A stretch of 7,750 nt of DNA from Verrucomicrobiota bacterium (GCA_021156225.1 JAJNBN010000147.1:1-7750), one strand, 5' to 3'. Positions 1-6,983 are shown, counted from the stretch's first letter. The notes: generated from the sequence alone by a model not told the origin. Numbers and translations: made by a program.

Positions 1-266
1 AGGAACTCAAGCAGGTGTGGCATCGACGGGATGATCCGGCGGATGATTACGCGACATTGATCGCTGATGAGGAAAGAGTGCTGGTGATCACTTTGAGGGG
101 GGAACTGATCCTGCTGGATGCCAAGGGAAATGAGGGCGCAGTGATTTCGCGGTTGAAGATTTTTGAAGATGATGTGGAAGTGTATTCACATCCGGCGCTG
201 GTCGGGTCACGGCTGTTTGTGCGCGGAGGTTCCAGCATTGTTTGTGTAGAACTGGCGATCAACTGA
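1..266 (+). CDS. PQQ-like beta-propeller protein, C-terminal fragment
   Basis: This is the 3' end of a gene that begins left of the window; the frame is open from base 3 and stops with TGA at 264-266. The visible 88 or so residues include the run RVLVITLRGELILLDAKG, then ISRLKIFEDDVEVYSHPAL and GSRLFVRGGSSIVCVEL. This pattern (a strand with a polar turn, then SHPALVGxRLFVRG and a closing strand ending in VEL) is typical of the last blades of PQQ_2/quinoprotein-like propellers, which are common as secreted or envelope proteins in Verrucomicrobiota and Planctomycetes. No PQQ-binding or catalytic residues can be judged from this fragment, so it may be a non-enzymatic propeller. The GTG at 15 is inside the gene and is not its start. 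The stop lies 14 bases before the next start, which suggests co-transcription. Confidence 0.75.
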   Translation, partial: ELKQVWHRRDDPADDYATLIADEERVLVITLRGELILLDAKGNEGAVISRLKIFEDDVEVYSHPALVGSRLFVRGGSSIVCVELAIN

Positions 267-280
267 GCAATTTGTAACGT

Positions 281-1027
281 ATGAAAGCATTCATCACATT
301 CTGCCTGGTGGCCCTGTGTGCAGCGGGCTGTGCGAGCCGCCCCGAGGCGCATTCCAGCAAAGGGTTGTTGCCGGTATTGCAACCTTACGTCAGTGAGGTG
401 ACCAAGGAACTGGACAAGGTGAGCGAAGCCAGGAAAGCGGAGTTGACCAAGATTGCCAACACTATCGTGACCAGTCTTAAGGACAGGGGCGAGGCGAAGC
501 TGACTTTCATCTGCACGCATAACTCACGGCGCAGCCACATGTCGCAGATATGGGCGCAGACGGCCGCTTATCACTATGGTCTGGATCGCGTCCAAGCCTA
601 TTCGGGCGGCACGGAGGCGACGGCTTGCAATTGCCGCACGATCACAGCGATGCGCACGGCAGGTTTCGACATCAAAGATGCCACGGCGGGTGATAATCCG
701 CTCTATCTGGTGAAGTATGCGGGAGAGCGTCCGCCAGTCCGGGCTTATTCCAAAATCTACAACGCGGATGAGAATCCGAAACAGAATTTCATCGCGTTGA
801 TGACTTGCAGCTCGGCGGACAAAAGCTGCCCTGTGGTACACGGTTCCATCGCACGCTATGCGATACATTATGTGGACCCGCGGCTCTGCGATGATACGCC
901 CACCGAAACGGCGGCATATAATGAACGGTGCCGCGAGATAGCGCGGGAGATGTTCTACATCATGTCCGAGGTGCGCAAGGCGACCGGAGTGGCGGCAAAG
1001 GATGCGACGATAGCTGCGGCCAAGTGA
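281..1027 (+). CDS. Lipoprotein of the low-molecular-weight phosphatase / ArsC fold
   Basis: The 248-residue product begins with a lipoprotein signal: Lys2, a hydrophobic run, then CAAGC with the lipidated cysteine at 17. Ala18 follows it, so nothing holds it at the inner membrane. A helical spacer (about 30-70) leads to the catalytic loop FICTHNSRRSH, a CX5R motif at Cys78-Arg84. Further matches to thioredoxin-type arsenate reductases and low-molecular-weight tyrosine phosphatases are SGGTEAT (108-114), AGFDI (127-131), a Cys176-X6-Cys183 pair followed by Pro, and Asp199-Pro200 as a candidate general acid. The pair has the spacing of the ArsC relay cysteines. Similar proteins of about 200 residues are usually annotated as phosphatases in Bacteroidota. 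The odd points are the lipoprotein signal on a normally cytoplasmic enzyme and an extra Cys-Asn-Cys at 116-118. Phosphatase versus arsenate reductase cannot be settled from sequence. The start is chosen for the signal peptide; no Shine-Dalgarno sequence is visible. It is probably in an operon with the propeller gene. Confidence 0.82.
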   Translation: MKAFITFCLVALCAAGCASRPEAHSSKGLLPVLQPYVSEVTKELDKVSEARKAELTKIANTIVTSLKDRGEAKLTFICTHNSRRSHMSQIWAQTAAYHYGLDRVQAYSGGTEATACNCRTITAMRTAGFDIKDATAGDNPLYLVKYAGERPPVRAYSKIYNADENPKQNFIALMTCSSADKSCPVVHGSIARYAIHYVDPRLCDDTPTETAAYNERCREIAREMFYIMSEVRKATGVAAKDATIAAAK

Positions 1028-1043
1028 AGAGTGGCATGCGGAG

Positions 1044-1083
1044 CGTCTGAAACAGCAGACGAGCAAACGGAGTAGAAATCCGT
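1044..1083. other. Two small stem-loops in the convergent gap
   Basis: The gap between the phosphatase-like gene and the esterase gene has a perfect 6-bp stem (CGTCTG at 1044-1049 with CAGACG at 1056-1061, 6-base loop). A second 5-bp stem follows (ACGGA at 1067-1071 with TCCGT at 1079-1083, 7-base loop). Neither has a T-run on either strand, so they are at best weak or Rho-assisted 3' end structures. Both could be chance. Confidence 0.25.
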
Positions 1084-1140
1084 GCGGCTAGGATGCAGCG
1101 ATATCTGGAGGGGTTGCCGAAAAAGCGTCCGTGAGAGAAA

Positions 1141-2622
1141 TCATTTTGATGCGGGTGCGGGTATCGTGTGGCCGATGAGTTTGCTGGCCCAAGCGATGAA
1201 GTGTTTCATGTTGGAACGGTCTTCGTGTCCGCCATCGTGCTGACGCCAGGCGAGTTCTCCATCGAGCAGGCCGGTGTTCACGGGGGGCATTTTAGCGGTG
1301 CGGTAGTCTTCCTTTTCGCCGATGTCGCGTGCGCCCAAGAGGCGGAAGACCGGGCCGGCAGCCACGGTGGCCATGTAGCTGCCTTGTTGATCGAGCCAAA
1401 GGGCGTCGCCTTTTTCGGGGATGCCGTAGCTGATGAAGGTTGGCCGAGGGGCACAGAGGGCGATGAGTTGATGTGCGTCCACGGGGATATCGTTAGCATT
1501 CTTGCTGCCGAAGAAGGATTCAGCAGTGCCGTATTTCAGGAAGTTGCCAGCCATCCAATGGTATTCACCGGAGGCGGTGAGGCTTTCCACGGCTTCGCCG
1601 AAATTACGGCGATGGAGTTTCGCGCCGCCTTCACCGGAGGAACCGACGAGGGCGAGGGCGAAGCGTGGTTCGAAAGCGAGAGTGATGAGAGCGGCTTTGC
1701 CGTAACGCGAAACGCCTTCGATACCGACCTTCTTCGCATCGACGGCGGAGTCCGTCTCCAGATAATCTAAACCACGCGCGGCACCCCAGGCCCAAGCGCG
1801 CAGGGAGCCCCAATCGTCTGGCTTGCGGGGCTGGCCAAGATTGCACAGGCCGATAATGCCTTTGGTCAGGCCGGCGCCGTTATCGGCCTGGATACTGTTG
1901 GGAATGATGGTGGCGTAACCCCAACCGGCGGCGATCAATTGCTCCGTAGAAGGTGGATCGGCGAAGGTGGGGCGGCCAGTTCCACCGAAGCGATTAGTTG
2001 GTTCGGGTTCACCGGGACGACGCGGGAAACCGCTGCCGCCGAAGCCGCCAAACATCATGAGAACGGGCACGGGGCCCTTGGCATCGGCAGGGGTGACGAG
2101 GGTCATCTGGATGTTCACGACGATGGAGGTGCAGGCGGAATTATCCACGCGTCCGTTCAATTGTTTGGCGAGGACGGGGAGTTTGCCGATGACACGGTCG
2201 GTGGCATTCGAGGTGATCGTCCAAGTAACTTTGGGAACGTTCTCGGGAACGCGACCGACGACTTCGCTTTCGAACTCTTCGACGATCTCCGGGCGACGCT
2301 GCTTCCACCACATCTCTGCGGTGGTGACTTTCTTGCCGCTCTTTAGCGTGAGGGCCTCCGGGAGGTCGGGATAGGGATTGGCTTTGGCGGGGTCGTAGTT
2401 GGCGGGATTGTTGGTGGCGTTCGGATTGCCGTTCGGACCGGGGCGCAGCTTGGTGATGCCCAACTGCTTCATCATGTTCTGATGATCCTGCGCCGTCGTC
2501 CAAGCATTGGTTCCCGTGGCGTTGGTGGGTTGGGCGGAAAGGGGGCTGACGGAAAGCGTCAGCATGAAACCGGTAACGAGGCAGCAAAGGCAAGCGGCCC
2601 GGAAACGGGTGAGGTGGAGCAT
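1141..2622 (-). CDS. Secreted glucuronoyl esterase-like protein (CE15-type alpha/beta hydrolase)
   Basis: Predicted product of 493 residues from the ATG at 2622. This start places a signal peptide right at the N-terminus (Arg6, Arg8, hydrophobic core, likely cleavage after SPLSA at 30). The frame is open upstream to 2817, but those residues are polar and would bury the signal. The mature protein has an alpha/beta hydrolase core with GPVPVLMMFGGFGG (strand and turn), the nucleophile elbow GVSRYGKAAL with Ser305 followed by Arg306 and Lys309 as in CE15 enzymes, YHWMAGNF, DAHQLIALCAPRP, and a final GGHEDRSNMKHF with His466 as the likely catalytic His. CE15 enzymes cleave ester bonds between glucuronic acid on xylan and lignin alcohols, so an outer-membrane or extracellular role in plant-polymer breakdown is inferred. 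The catalytic acid is not obvious; see findings. The gene is transcribed divergently from the exoprotein gene. A related acetyl-xylan-type esterase activity is the main alternative. Confidence 0.83.
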   Translation of the reverse strand: MLHLTRFRAACLCCLVTGFMLTLSVSPLSAQPTNATGTNAWTTAQDHQNMMKQLGITKLRPGPNGNPNATNNPANYDPAKANPYPDLPEALTLKSGKKVTTAEMWWKQRRPEIVEEFESEVVGRVPENVPKVTWTITSNATDRVIGKLPVLAKQLNGRVDNSACTSIVVNIQMTLVTPADAKGPVPVLMMFGGFGGSGFPRRPGEPEPTNRFGGTGRPTFADPPSTEQLIAAGWGYATIIPNSIQADNGAGLTKGIIGLCNLGQPRKPDDWGSLRAWAWGAARGLDYLETDSAVDAKKVGIEGVSRYGKAALITLAFEPRFALALVGSSGEGGAKLHRRNFGEAVESLTASGEYHWMAGNFLKYGTAESFFGSKNANDIPVDAHQLIALCAPRPTFISYGIPEKGDALWLDQQGSYMATVAAGPVFRLLGARDIGEKEDYRTAKMPPVNTGLLDGELAWRQHDGGHEDRSNMKHFIAWASKLIGHTIPAPASK

Positions 2623-2844
2623 GAGTTGAAGGATTACTGCGTCACCTGCGGATTCGCAATGGAAAACAGCGGTTTCGATAAGAGTGCGAGATTTGGCGGA
2701 CAAAGTTAGTTGGTCTTTCTGTTCGCTATGCAGCCCGGCGTGTGTTCTATTGAACCTGTCTTCACCTTTTCGGGTTCGTTGGCCGTGGACCTTTAAATCT
2801 GTTGCACCGGTTTTCACTTCGGTGACCCCACGGCCAAATGAACT

Positions 2845-4815
2845 ATGAAACTCTCCTTCTGTTCGCTATCGGTCGTGGCCATTGCCCTGTTGTTCCTCCA
2901 CCAGGGAGCAAAAGCAGCCCAGGCGCCCGTAGCTTTGGGCACGGCGGCCACATACGGAGTTTTGGGTGCGTCCACGGTGACCAGCACGGGCGCTACGATG
3001 ATTTCAGGGGATGTGGGGGTGAGTCCGGGCACGGCGGTGACAGGTGCTCCGGCAGTGAATGGGATCCTGCGCTTGGGCGATCCGGCCGCTGCGCAAGCCC
3101 AGGTTGATCTGGCAACCGCGTATGGCGATGCGGCAGGGCGGACTGAGGGCGCGATCCTGGTGCCGGGTGGTCAGCTGGGCGGGCAAGTGCTGGCACCTGG
3201 TCTCTATACGTCCGCTTCTACGCTGGCGCTAACAACCGGCGACCTGACACTCGTGGGGGATGCGAATGCGGTCTGGATTTTTCAAATGGGTTCTACGCTC
3301 ACGACGACAGGCGGCCGGCAGGTCATCCTGAGCGGCGGGGCGAAGGCGGCGAATGTTTTCTGGCAGGTCGGCAGTTCGGCGACGATCGGGGCGAATTCAA
3401 CGGTCAAGGGGACGATCATGGCAGCGCAGTCCATAACTATGGGCGCGGGAGCGGCACTGGAAGGCCGGGCACTCGCTCGGGCGGGCGCGGTCACGTTAAG
3501 TGCCAATGTGATCAACAATCCCTTCAACTCGGCGGGCACGGTGGTGGCCTGGGGGAAGAACACGACGTTGCAGACATCAGTTCCGGCAGAGCTGGGCCAG
3601 GTGACGGCCATCACGGCCGGCGAATCTCACACGGTGGCCTTGAGAAGTGATGGGACGGTGGTGGCGTGGGGGTTGAACACTTTCGGGCAGACGAACATTC
3701 CCGCCGGTTTGAGCGGGGTGACGGCGATCGCAGCGGGAGAATATCACAATGTCGCCTTGAAGAGCGACGGCACGGTGGCGGCATGGGGAAACAACAATCA
3801 TGGCCAGGCGACGGTACCGCTGGGTTTGAATGGAGTGGCGGCCATCGCGGCGGGGCAATGGCACACGTTGGTCTTGAAGAGCAATGGCACAGTGATGGCC
3901 TGGGGAAACAATGGCAGCGGACAGACGAATGTGCCGGTTGGTTTGGGCGTGATCAAGGCGATGGCGGGTGGCGGCGCGCATACGCTGGCAGTGAAGAGCG
4001 ATGGTACGGTGGTGGCGTGGGGTGCGAACGGATTTTTTCTGCAGGGGACGATTCCGGGCGGCTTGAGCGACGTGGTCGCGGTGGCGGCGGGTTCATCCCA
4101 TAGCGTGGCCTTAAAAGGCAATGGCACGGTGGTGGCGTGGGGGAATGATCTCTTCGGGCAGGCGGCGGTTCCTCCGGGCTTGAGCGGCGTGACGGCAATC
4201 GCGGCGGGCCAGTTTCATACGGTGGCTTTGAAGGATGACGGCACGGTCGTGGCCTGGGGATGGAATGACGACGGGCAGTCCACGATTCCGACGGGTCTGG
4301 ATGGCGTGACGGCGATAACGACGGGATGGAATCACACGGCGGCGCTGCGGGGACCGATCATCACGGCGCAACCACTGGCGCAGACGTTCACGCTGGGCGG
4401 TGGACTCACGTTGAGCGTGAGCACGGTGGGAACGGGATTGTCGTATCAGTGGCAATTCAACGGTGAGAACATCCCTGGCAAGACGAGCGCGACGCTGACG
4501 CTGGCGAGTCTTACGGCGTTAAGCGAAGGGACATATCGCGTGGTGGTGACGAGTGCGGCGGGTGGCACGGCTACCAGCACAGAAGTTTTCGTGCAAGCGC
4601 TGTTCTTCGGTGATTTGAAGTTCTATGCGGGCACGACGCTGGAGGGGACGGTGGGACAGGAGTTTCGGGTGGATTACGCAGATGTGGTGAATATCGGAAT
4701 CACCAACTGGCTGGTGCTGACGAATCTGACGCTGCCGGTGAGCCCGTATGTGGTGATTGATCCTAACTCGCCGGGGAAGACGAAGCGGTTCTATCGGGCG
4801 GTGCCGTTGCTGTAA
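2845..4815 (+). CDS. Secreted ice-binding (DUF3494) / RCC1-like repeat / Ig-like protein
   Basis: Product of 656 residues with a signal peptide (Lys2, core VVAIALLFL, likely cleavage near AKA at 24). Residues about 29-225 match the DUF3494 ice-binding-like fold: LGTAATYGVLGASTVTSTG, then ISGDVGVSPGTAVTG, LAPGLYTSASTLALTGDL-like text, WIFQMGSTLTT, NVFWQVGSSATIGANS and LEGRALARAGAVTL. Residues 231-502 hold seven RCC1-like units (GTVVAWG...GQ..VP.GL..V.AIAAG..HTVALKSDG). Residues about 503-585 form an Ig-like domain (LSYQWQFNGENIPG, GTYRVVVTSAAG), and 586-656 a short beta-rich C-terminal module ending in KRFYRAVPLL. No membrane anchor is visible. The ice-binding domain may bind ice or serve as an adhesion fold; the repeats probably make a beta-propeller for protein or glycan contacts. 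The ATG at 2838 lies in another frame and is not the start. The 3' end overlaps the glycosyltransferase gene. Confidence 0.88.
   Translation: MKLSFCSLSVVAIALLFLHQGAKAAQAPVALGTAATYGVLGASTVTSTGATMISGDVGVSPGTAVTGAPAVNGILRLGDPAAAQAQVDLATAYGDAAGRTEGAILVPGGQLGGQVLAPGLYTSASTLALTTGDLTLVGDANAVWIFQMGSTLTTTGGRQVILSGGAKAANVFWQVGSSATIGANSTVKGTIMAAQSITMGAGAALEGRALARAGAVTLSANVINNPFNSAGTVVAWGKNTTLQTSVPAELGQVTAITAGESHTVALRSDGTVVAWGLNTFGQTNIPAGLSGVTAIAAGEYHNVALKSDGTVAAWGNNNHGQATVPLGLNGVAAIAAGQWHTLVLKSNGTVMAWGNNGSGQTNVPVGLGVIKAMAGGGAHTLAVKSDGTVVAWGANGFFLQGTIPGGLSDVVAVAAGSSHSVALKGNGTVVAWGNDLFGQAAVPPGLSGVTAIAAGQFHTVALKDDGTVVAWGWNDDGQSTIPTGLDGVTAITTGWNHTAALRGPIITAQPLAQTFTLGGGLTLSVSTVGTGLSYQWQFNGENIPGKTSATLTLASLTALSEGTYRVVVTSAAGGTATSTEVFVQALFFGDLKFYAGTTLEGTVGQEFRVDYADVVNIGITNWLVLTNLTLPVSPYVVIDPNSPGKTKRFYRAVPLL
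3535..4350 (+). repeat. Seven in-frame tandem repeats of 117-120 bp (RCC1-like)
   Basis: GTVVAWG-type motifs start at residues 231, 270, 309, 348, 387, 427 and 466 of the exoprotein, so the spacing is 39 residues except for one unit of 40. Each unit ends with a xHTVAL-type motif (261, 300, 339, 378, 418, 457, 496). At DNA level the units share near-identical text such as ACGGTGGTGGCGTGGGG at about 3655, 4007 and 4126, while the middles of the units have diverged. This is coding repeat, not a CRISPR array or a non-coding satellite. Confidence 0.9.
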
Positions 4816-6037
4816 GCGACTCGATGAGGGTGGCGGCGCTTTCGAGGGCGTTGGTATTTTGGAAACGCGTGATGAGTGAGCGGGCACGGAATTGAGCCTC
4901 TGACGTGAGAAGCGGGCGTAAGGCTTGGGCGATCTGCTGCGCGGTAGCAGGAGTGGAGCGGAGGTAGTCGCCAGCGCCGAGTCGTCGCACGCGGACGCCG
5001 TTGTCGATCTGGTCGAAGCAGATGGGGTGGATGAGTTGCGGGACGCCAGCGGCGAAGCATTGGGCGGTGGTGCCGATGCCGCCGTGATGGATGACGGCGG
5101 AACAGTGGAGGAAGAGTTTCGCGAACGGGGCGAAGGTGCAGTGCAGCACGTGCGGAGGAAGGTGCGCGGGCAATTGATCGCGATGCTTTGTTAAGAGAAT
5201 GGCGCGGGTCTTCATTGTTTCACAGGCTTCCAATGCGGCACGAAAGAGTTTGGCGGAGTGGACCATGCCGGTGCCGAAGGTGATGGCGACGGGAGGAGAA
5301 CCAGATTCACAAAAGGACTGCACGTCAGGCGGGAGACTCGCGCTTTGACTGCTATCGAAAATAGGGAAACCGGTTAGGCGGACTTGTTTGGGCCAGTCTG
5401 GGGCGATGGGGGCGAACCATTCGGGGAACAGGGCGAGGATGAGTTGCGGGGATAGCCAGTCTTTGAAGACGCGTTTCCAAGGCTTAAGGCCGAGTTCGGT
5501 GCGGAACCGGTTTAGTTCGCGGCCGAAGAGGTGACCGCCATAGAGGTTCATGGCGTGTTCAAAAAGGCTCCAGACAAAGGGCGGGGCGTGGGAGAGAAAG
5601 GGGAGGCCGGGGATGACGGGGCGGCTTTGGGGACTGGGAAGCAGCCATGGTTGCAGGACGATGCTGGCCCAAGGCGTGCCGAGTTTATCATAAACGAGCG
5701 GAGCGGCGAAGACGCCGGGGCTGGCGATGAGCACGCTATCGGGTGTGGTGATGCTTTTCACCAGTTCATACTGGCGGCGGATGAAACGGACGCCCCAGCG
5801 GGCGGAGAGGGCGCCGGTCTTGAACGGGTGCCAGAAGTCAGGGTGGTGAAAGAGTGCGTCGTTTTCCGTTTTGGAAATGAGGGCGCGGAAAGCGAAACCA
5901 TGGCGGCGGGCGAGGGGTTCGTAGTGTTCGCTGGCGACGAGGGTGACGGTGTGACCGCGAGCGCGGAGCACGGTGCCGAGGCCGACGTAGGGGAAGATAT
6001 CGCCATCAGTGCCGACGGTGATGAGGATGGCGTGCAT
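4763..6037 (-). CDS. GT1-type (UGT/MGT-like) glycosyltransferase
   Basis: Predicted product of 424 residues with a GT-B fold. The start at 6037 puts the first beta strand (HAILITVGTDGDIFPYVGLG) at the N-terminus; the frame stays open to 6127, but that extra text resembles no domain. The motif GTDGD places Asp13 where the catalytic base of the GtfB-like group sits (established for that family; here inferred). The C-terminal half has ITFGTG (252-257), then HHGGIGTTAQCFAAGVPQLI (317-336) and DQIDNGVRVRRLG (342-354), the nucleotide-sugar-binding signature of GT1 enzymes. No signal peptide is seen, so it is cytoplasmic. The acceptor is unknown: lipid, sterol/hopanoid-like, glycoside or drug are all possible. 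A weak promoter is possible upstream (TTGCTA and TTCATT separated by 17 bases, read on the minus strand between 6127 and 6099). No Shine-Dalgarno sequence is visible. The last 53 bases overlap the exoprotein gene on the other strand. Confidence 0.87.
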   Translation of the reverse strand: MHAILITVGTDGDIFPYVGLGTVLRARGHTVTLVASEHYEPLARRHGFAFRALISKTENDALFHHPDFWHPFKTGALSARWGVRFIRRQYELVKSITTPDSVLIASPGVFAAPLVYDKLGTPWASIVLQPWLLPSPQSRPVIPGLPFLSHAPPFVWSLFEHAMNLYGGHLFGRELNRFRTELGLKPWKRVFKDWLSPQLILALFPEWFAPIAPDWPKQVRLTGFPIFDSSQSASLPPDVQSFCESGSPPVAITFGTGMVHSAKLFRAALEACETMKTRAILLTKHRDQLPAHLPPHVLHCTFAPFAKLFLHCSAVIHHGGIGTTAQCFAAGVPQLIHPICFDQIDNGVRVRRLGAGDYLRSTPATAQQIAQALRPLLTSEAQFRARSLITRFQNTNALESAATLIESLTATAPPDRTASSSPAS

Positions 6038-6150
6038 GGATGGGTAACGGCTTTTGGTGTGTCTATGATTAAAGGGAGCGAACGAAAGTGCGAGAGAAAA
6101 TGAAGGGCAGACATCGTCTCTTAGCAAGGCGGTCTGAGATTATGGAAAGA

Positions 6151-6180
6151 CCCAAGGCGGCCTTGAACAGCCGCCTTGGG
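6151..6180 (-). terminator. Hairpin after the MerR gene, probable terminator
   Basis: A perfect 11-bp stem (CCCAAGGCGGC at 6151-6161 pairing with GCCGCCTTGGG at 6170-6180) encloses the 8-base loop CTTGAACA. It begins 30 bases after the stop codon of the MerR-type gene on the minus strand, the expected place for its terminator. Read on the minus strand it is followed by TCTTTCC, a poor T-run, so termination may be leaky and allow read-through into the glycosyltransferase gene. Confidence 0.72.
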
Positions 6181-6209
6181 CTTGGTTATGACTATGGGAC
6201 TCTAAACGA

Positions 6210-6971
6210 TCAGGTCAATTCGCGTTGAGCGAAGATCCGCATCGCTGCGGCCATGAATTTAGGAAGCTCGGGATGGTGGGCTTCATAGGCCTTTCTCAAC
6301 TCCGAGTCTTCGATCGTCTGGCTGTGGCCGGCGTAAGACTCCCGCGTCGGGGTCCAGAACTGCTGCAGCCATTCATAGTGACGGCGGATCACCGCCTGGA
6401 CCTTCCGTGAATCTTCCGGCAATCCCTGCTCTTTGAGGGCGATGATGTCCCGACAGATTTTCACGAACGCCGCGCCCGATTTTTCCCAGTCAGCTTTGGT
6501 CCAATCCTTGACCCGCTCTTTGGCCTGAGCGATGCCCGCCCGGGCTTCTTCGCCAAAGCGGTCGATCAAATATTGTTCCTGTTTGGCCTGCTGTTCCGGG
6601 CTGAAGCCCTCGAACAATTCCGTATCCTTCATCTTTCTGGTTCCTTCCATGTGCTGGATGGTTTTGTCGATGGTCACAATCAACTGCCTGGTGTGCGCCA
6701 GGGTTTTGCGCAGTGATTTCCGGTGGGATTTCAATGCGGCCACTTTGTCGAAGTCGCTCCGTCCCAGGATGCGTTTGATGTCTTTCAACTCGAAGCCCAG
6801 TTCCCGATAAAACAGGATTTGCTGGAGCATCAGAAGTTGCGCCTCCTCGTAGTAGCGATATCCGTTCGCGCCGTGGTAGGCGGGTTTCAAGAGGCCCGCT
6901 TCATCGTAGAAATGAAGCGTGCGTACGCTGACGCCCGACATCGCGGCCAGTTTTTTGACTGTATAAGCCAT
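6210..6971 (-). CDS. MerR-family regulator of the TipAL type (DNA-binding domain plus TipAS ligand domain)
   Basis: Product of 253 residues. Residues 3-22 form the MerR helix-turn-helix (YTVKKLAAMSGVSVRTLHFYDE), followed by the wing AGLLKPAYHGANGYRYY (25-41) and the second helical pair LGFELKDIKRIL (58-69). A likely coiled coil for dimerisation covers about 75-110 (HRKSLRKTLAHTRQLIVTIDKTI). Residues about 117-250 match the TipAS antibiotic-recognition domain (ELFEGFSPEQQAKQEQYL, RHYEWLQQF, LRKAYEAHHPELPKFMAAAMRIFA). Family members bind peptide antibiotics or other small molecules and activate their target promoters by twisting the -35/-10 spacer. The only cysteine is Cys173. The start is supported by GGAG at 6980-6983, 8 bases before the ATG. 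It probably regulates itself and perhaps its divergent neighbour; the terminator hairpin separates it from the glycosyltransferase gene. Confidence 0.92.
   Translation of the reverse strand: MAYTVKKLAAMSGVSVRTLHFYDEAGLLKPAYHGANGYRYYEEAQLLMLQQILFYRELGFELKDIKRILGRSDFDKVAALKSHRKSLRKTLAHTRQLIVTIDKTIQHMEGTRKMKDTELFEGFSPEQQAKQEQYLIDRFGEEARAGIAQAKERVKDWTKADWEKSGAAFVKICRDIIALKEQGLPEDSRKVQAVIRRHYEWLQQFWTPTRESYAGHSQTIEDSELRKAYEAHHPELPKFMAAAMRIFAQRELT
6630..6646 (-). promoter_or_regulatory. Possible internal ribosome-binding site and start (Met114) for a short TipAS-like form
   Basis: Read on the minus strand, AAGGA (6646-6642) is followed by 9 bases and ATG (6632-6630), which is Met114 at the junction of the coiled coil and the TipAS domain. 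Translation from here would give about 140 residues without the DNA-binding part. In Streptomyces tipA such an in-frame internal start makes the abundant TipAS protein. That this happens here is an inference from position and spacing. Confidence 0.35.
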
Positions 6972-6979
6972 CGTTGTTT

Positions 6980-6983
6980 CTCC
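6980..6983 (-). promoter_or_regulatory. Ribosome-binding site of the MerR-type gene
   Basis: GGAG read on the minus strand, 8 bases before the ATG at 6971. It is one of the few convincing Shine-Dalgarno sites in this window and it decides the start of this gene. Confidence 0.7.

Noticed and set aside
524..1066. Minus-strand open frame of 180 codons antisense to the phosphatase-like gene
   Set aside because: Arg/His/Ile-rich translation typical of a reverse-frame shadow; the plus strand has the catalytic motifs.
1168..1770. Plus-strand open frame of 200 codons antisense to the esterase
   Set aside because: Low-complexity Gly/Glu/Ala-rich translation, no motif, fully inside the well-supported esterase gene.
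2623..2817. Longer N-terminus of the esterase starting at 2817
   Set aside because: The extra 65 residues are polar and would place the signal peptide inside the protein; the ATG at 2622 fits a secreted protein.
3535..4350. CRISPR-like regular repeats
   Set aside because: The repeats are 117-120 bases, contiguous, in frame and code for RCC1-like protein units, with no short repeat/spacer pattern.
5531..6103. Plus-strand open frame of 190 codons antisense to the glycosyltransferase
   Set aside because: It is a shadow of the GC-rich glycosyltransferase gene, has no recognisable domain, and the minus-strand frame has clear GT1 motifs.
6038..6127. Longer N-terminus of the glycosyltransferase starting at 6127
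   Set aside because: The extra 30 residues precede the first beta strand of the fold and resemble nothing; the ATG at 6037 fits the family.
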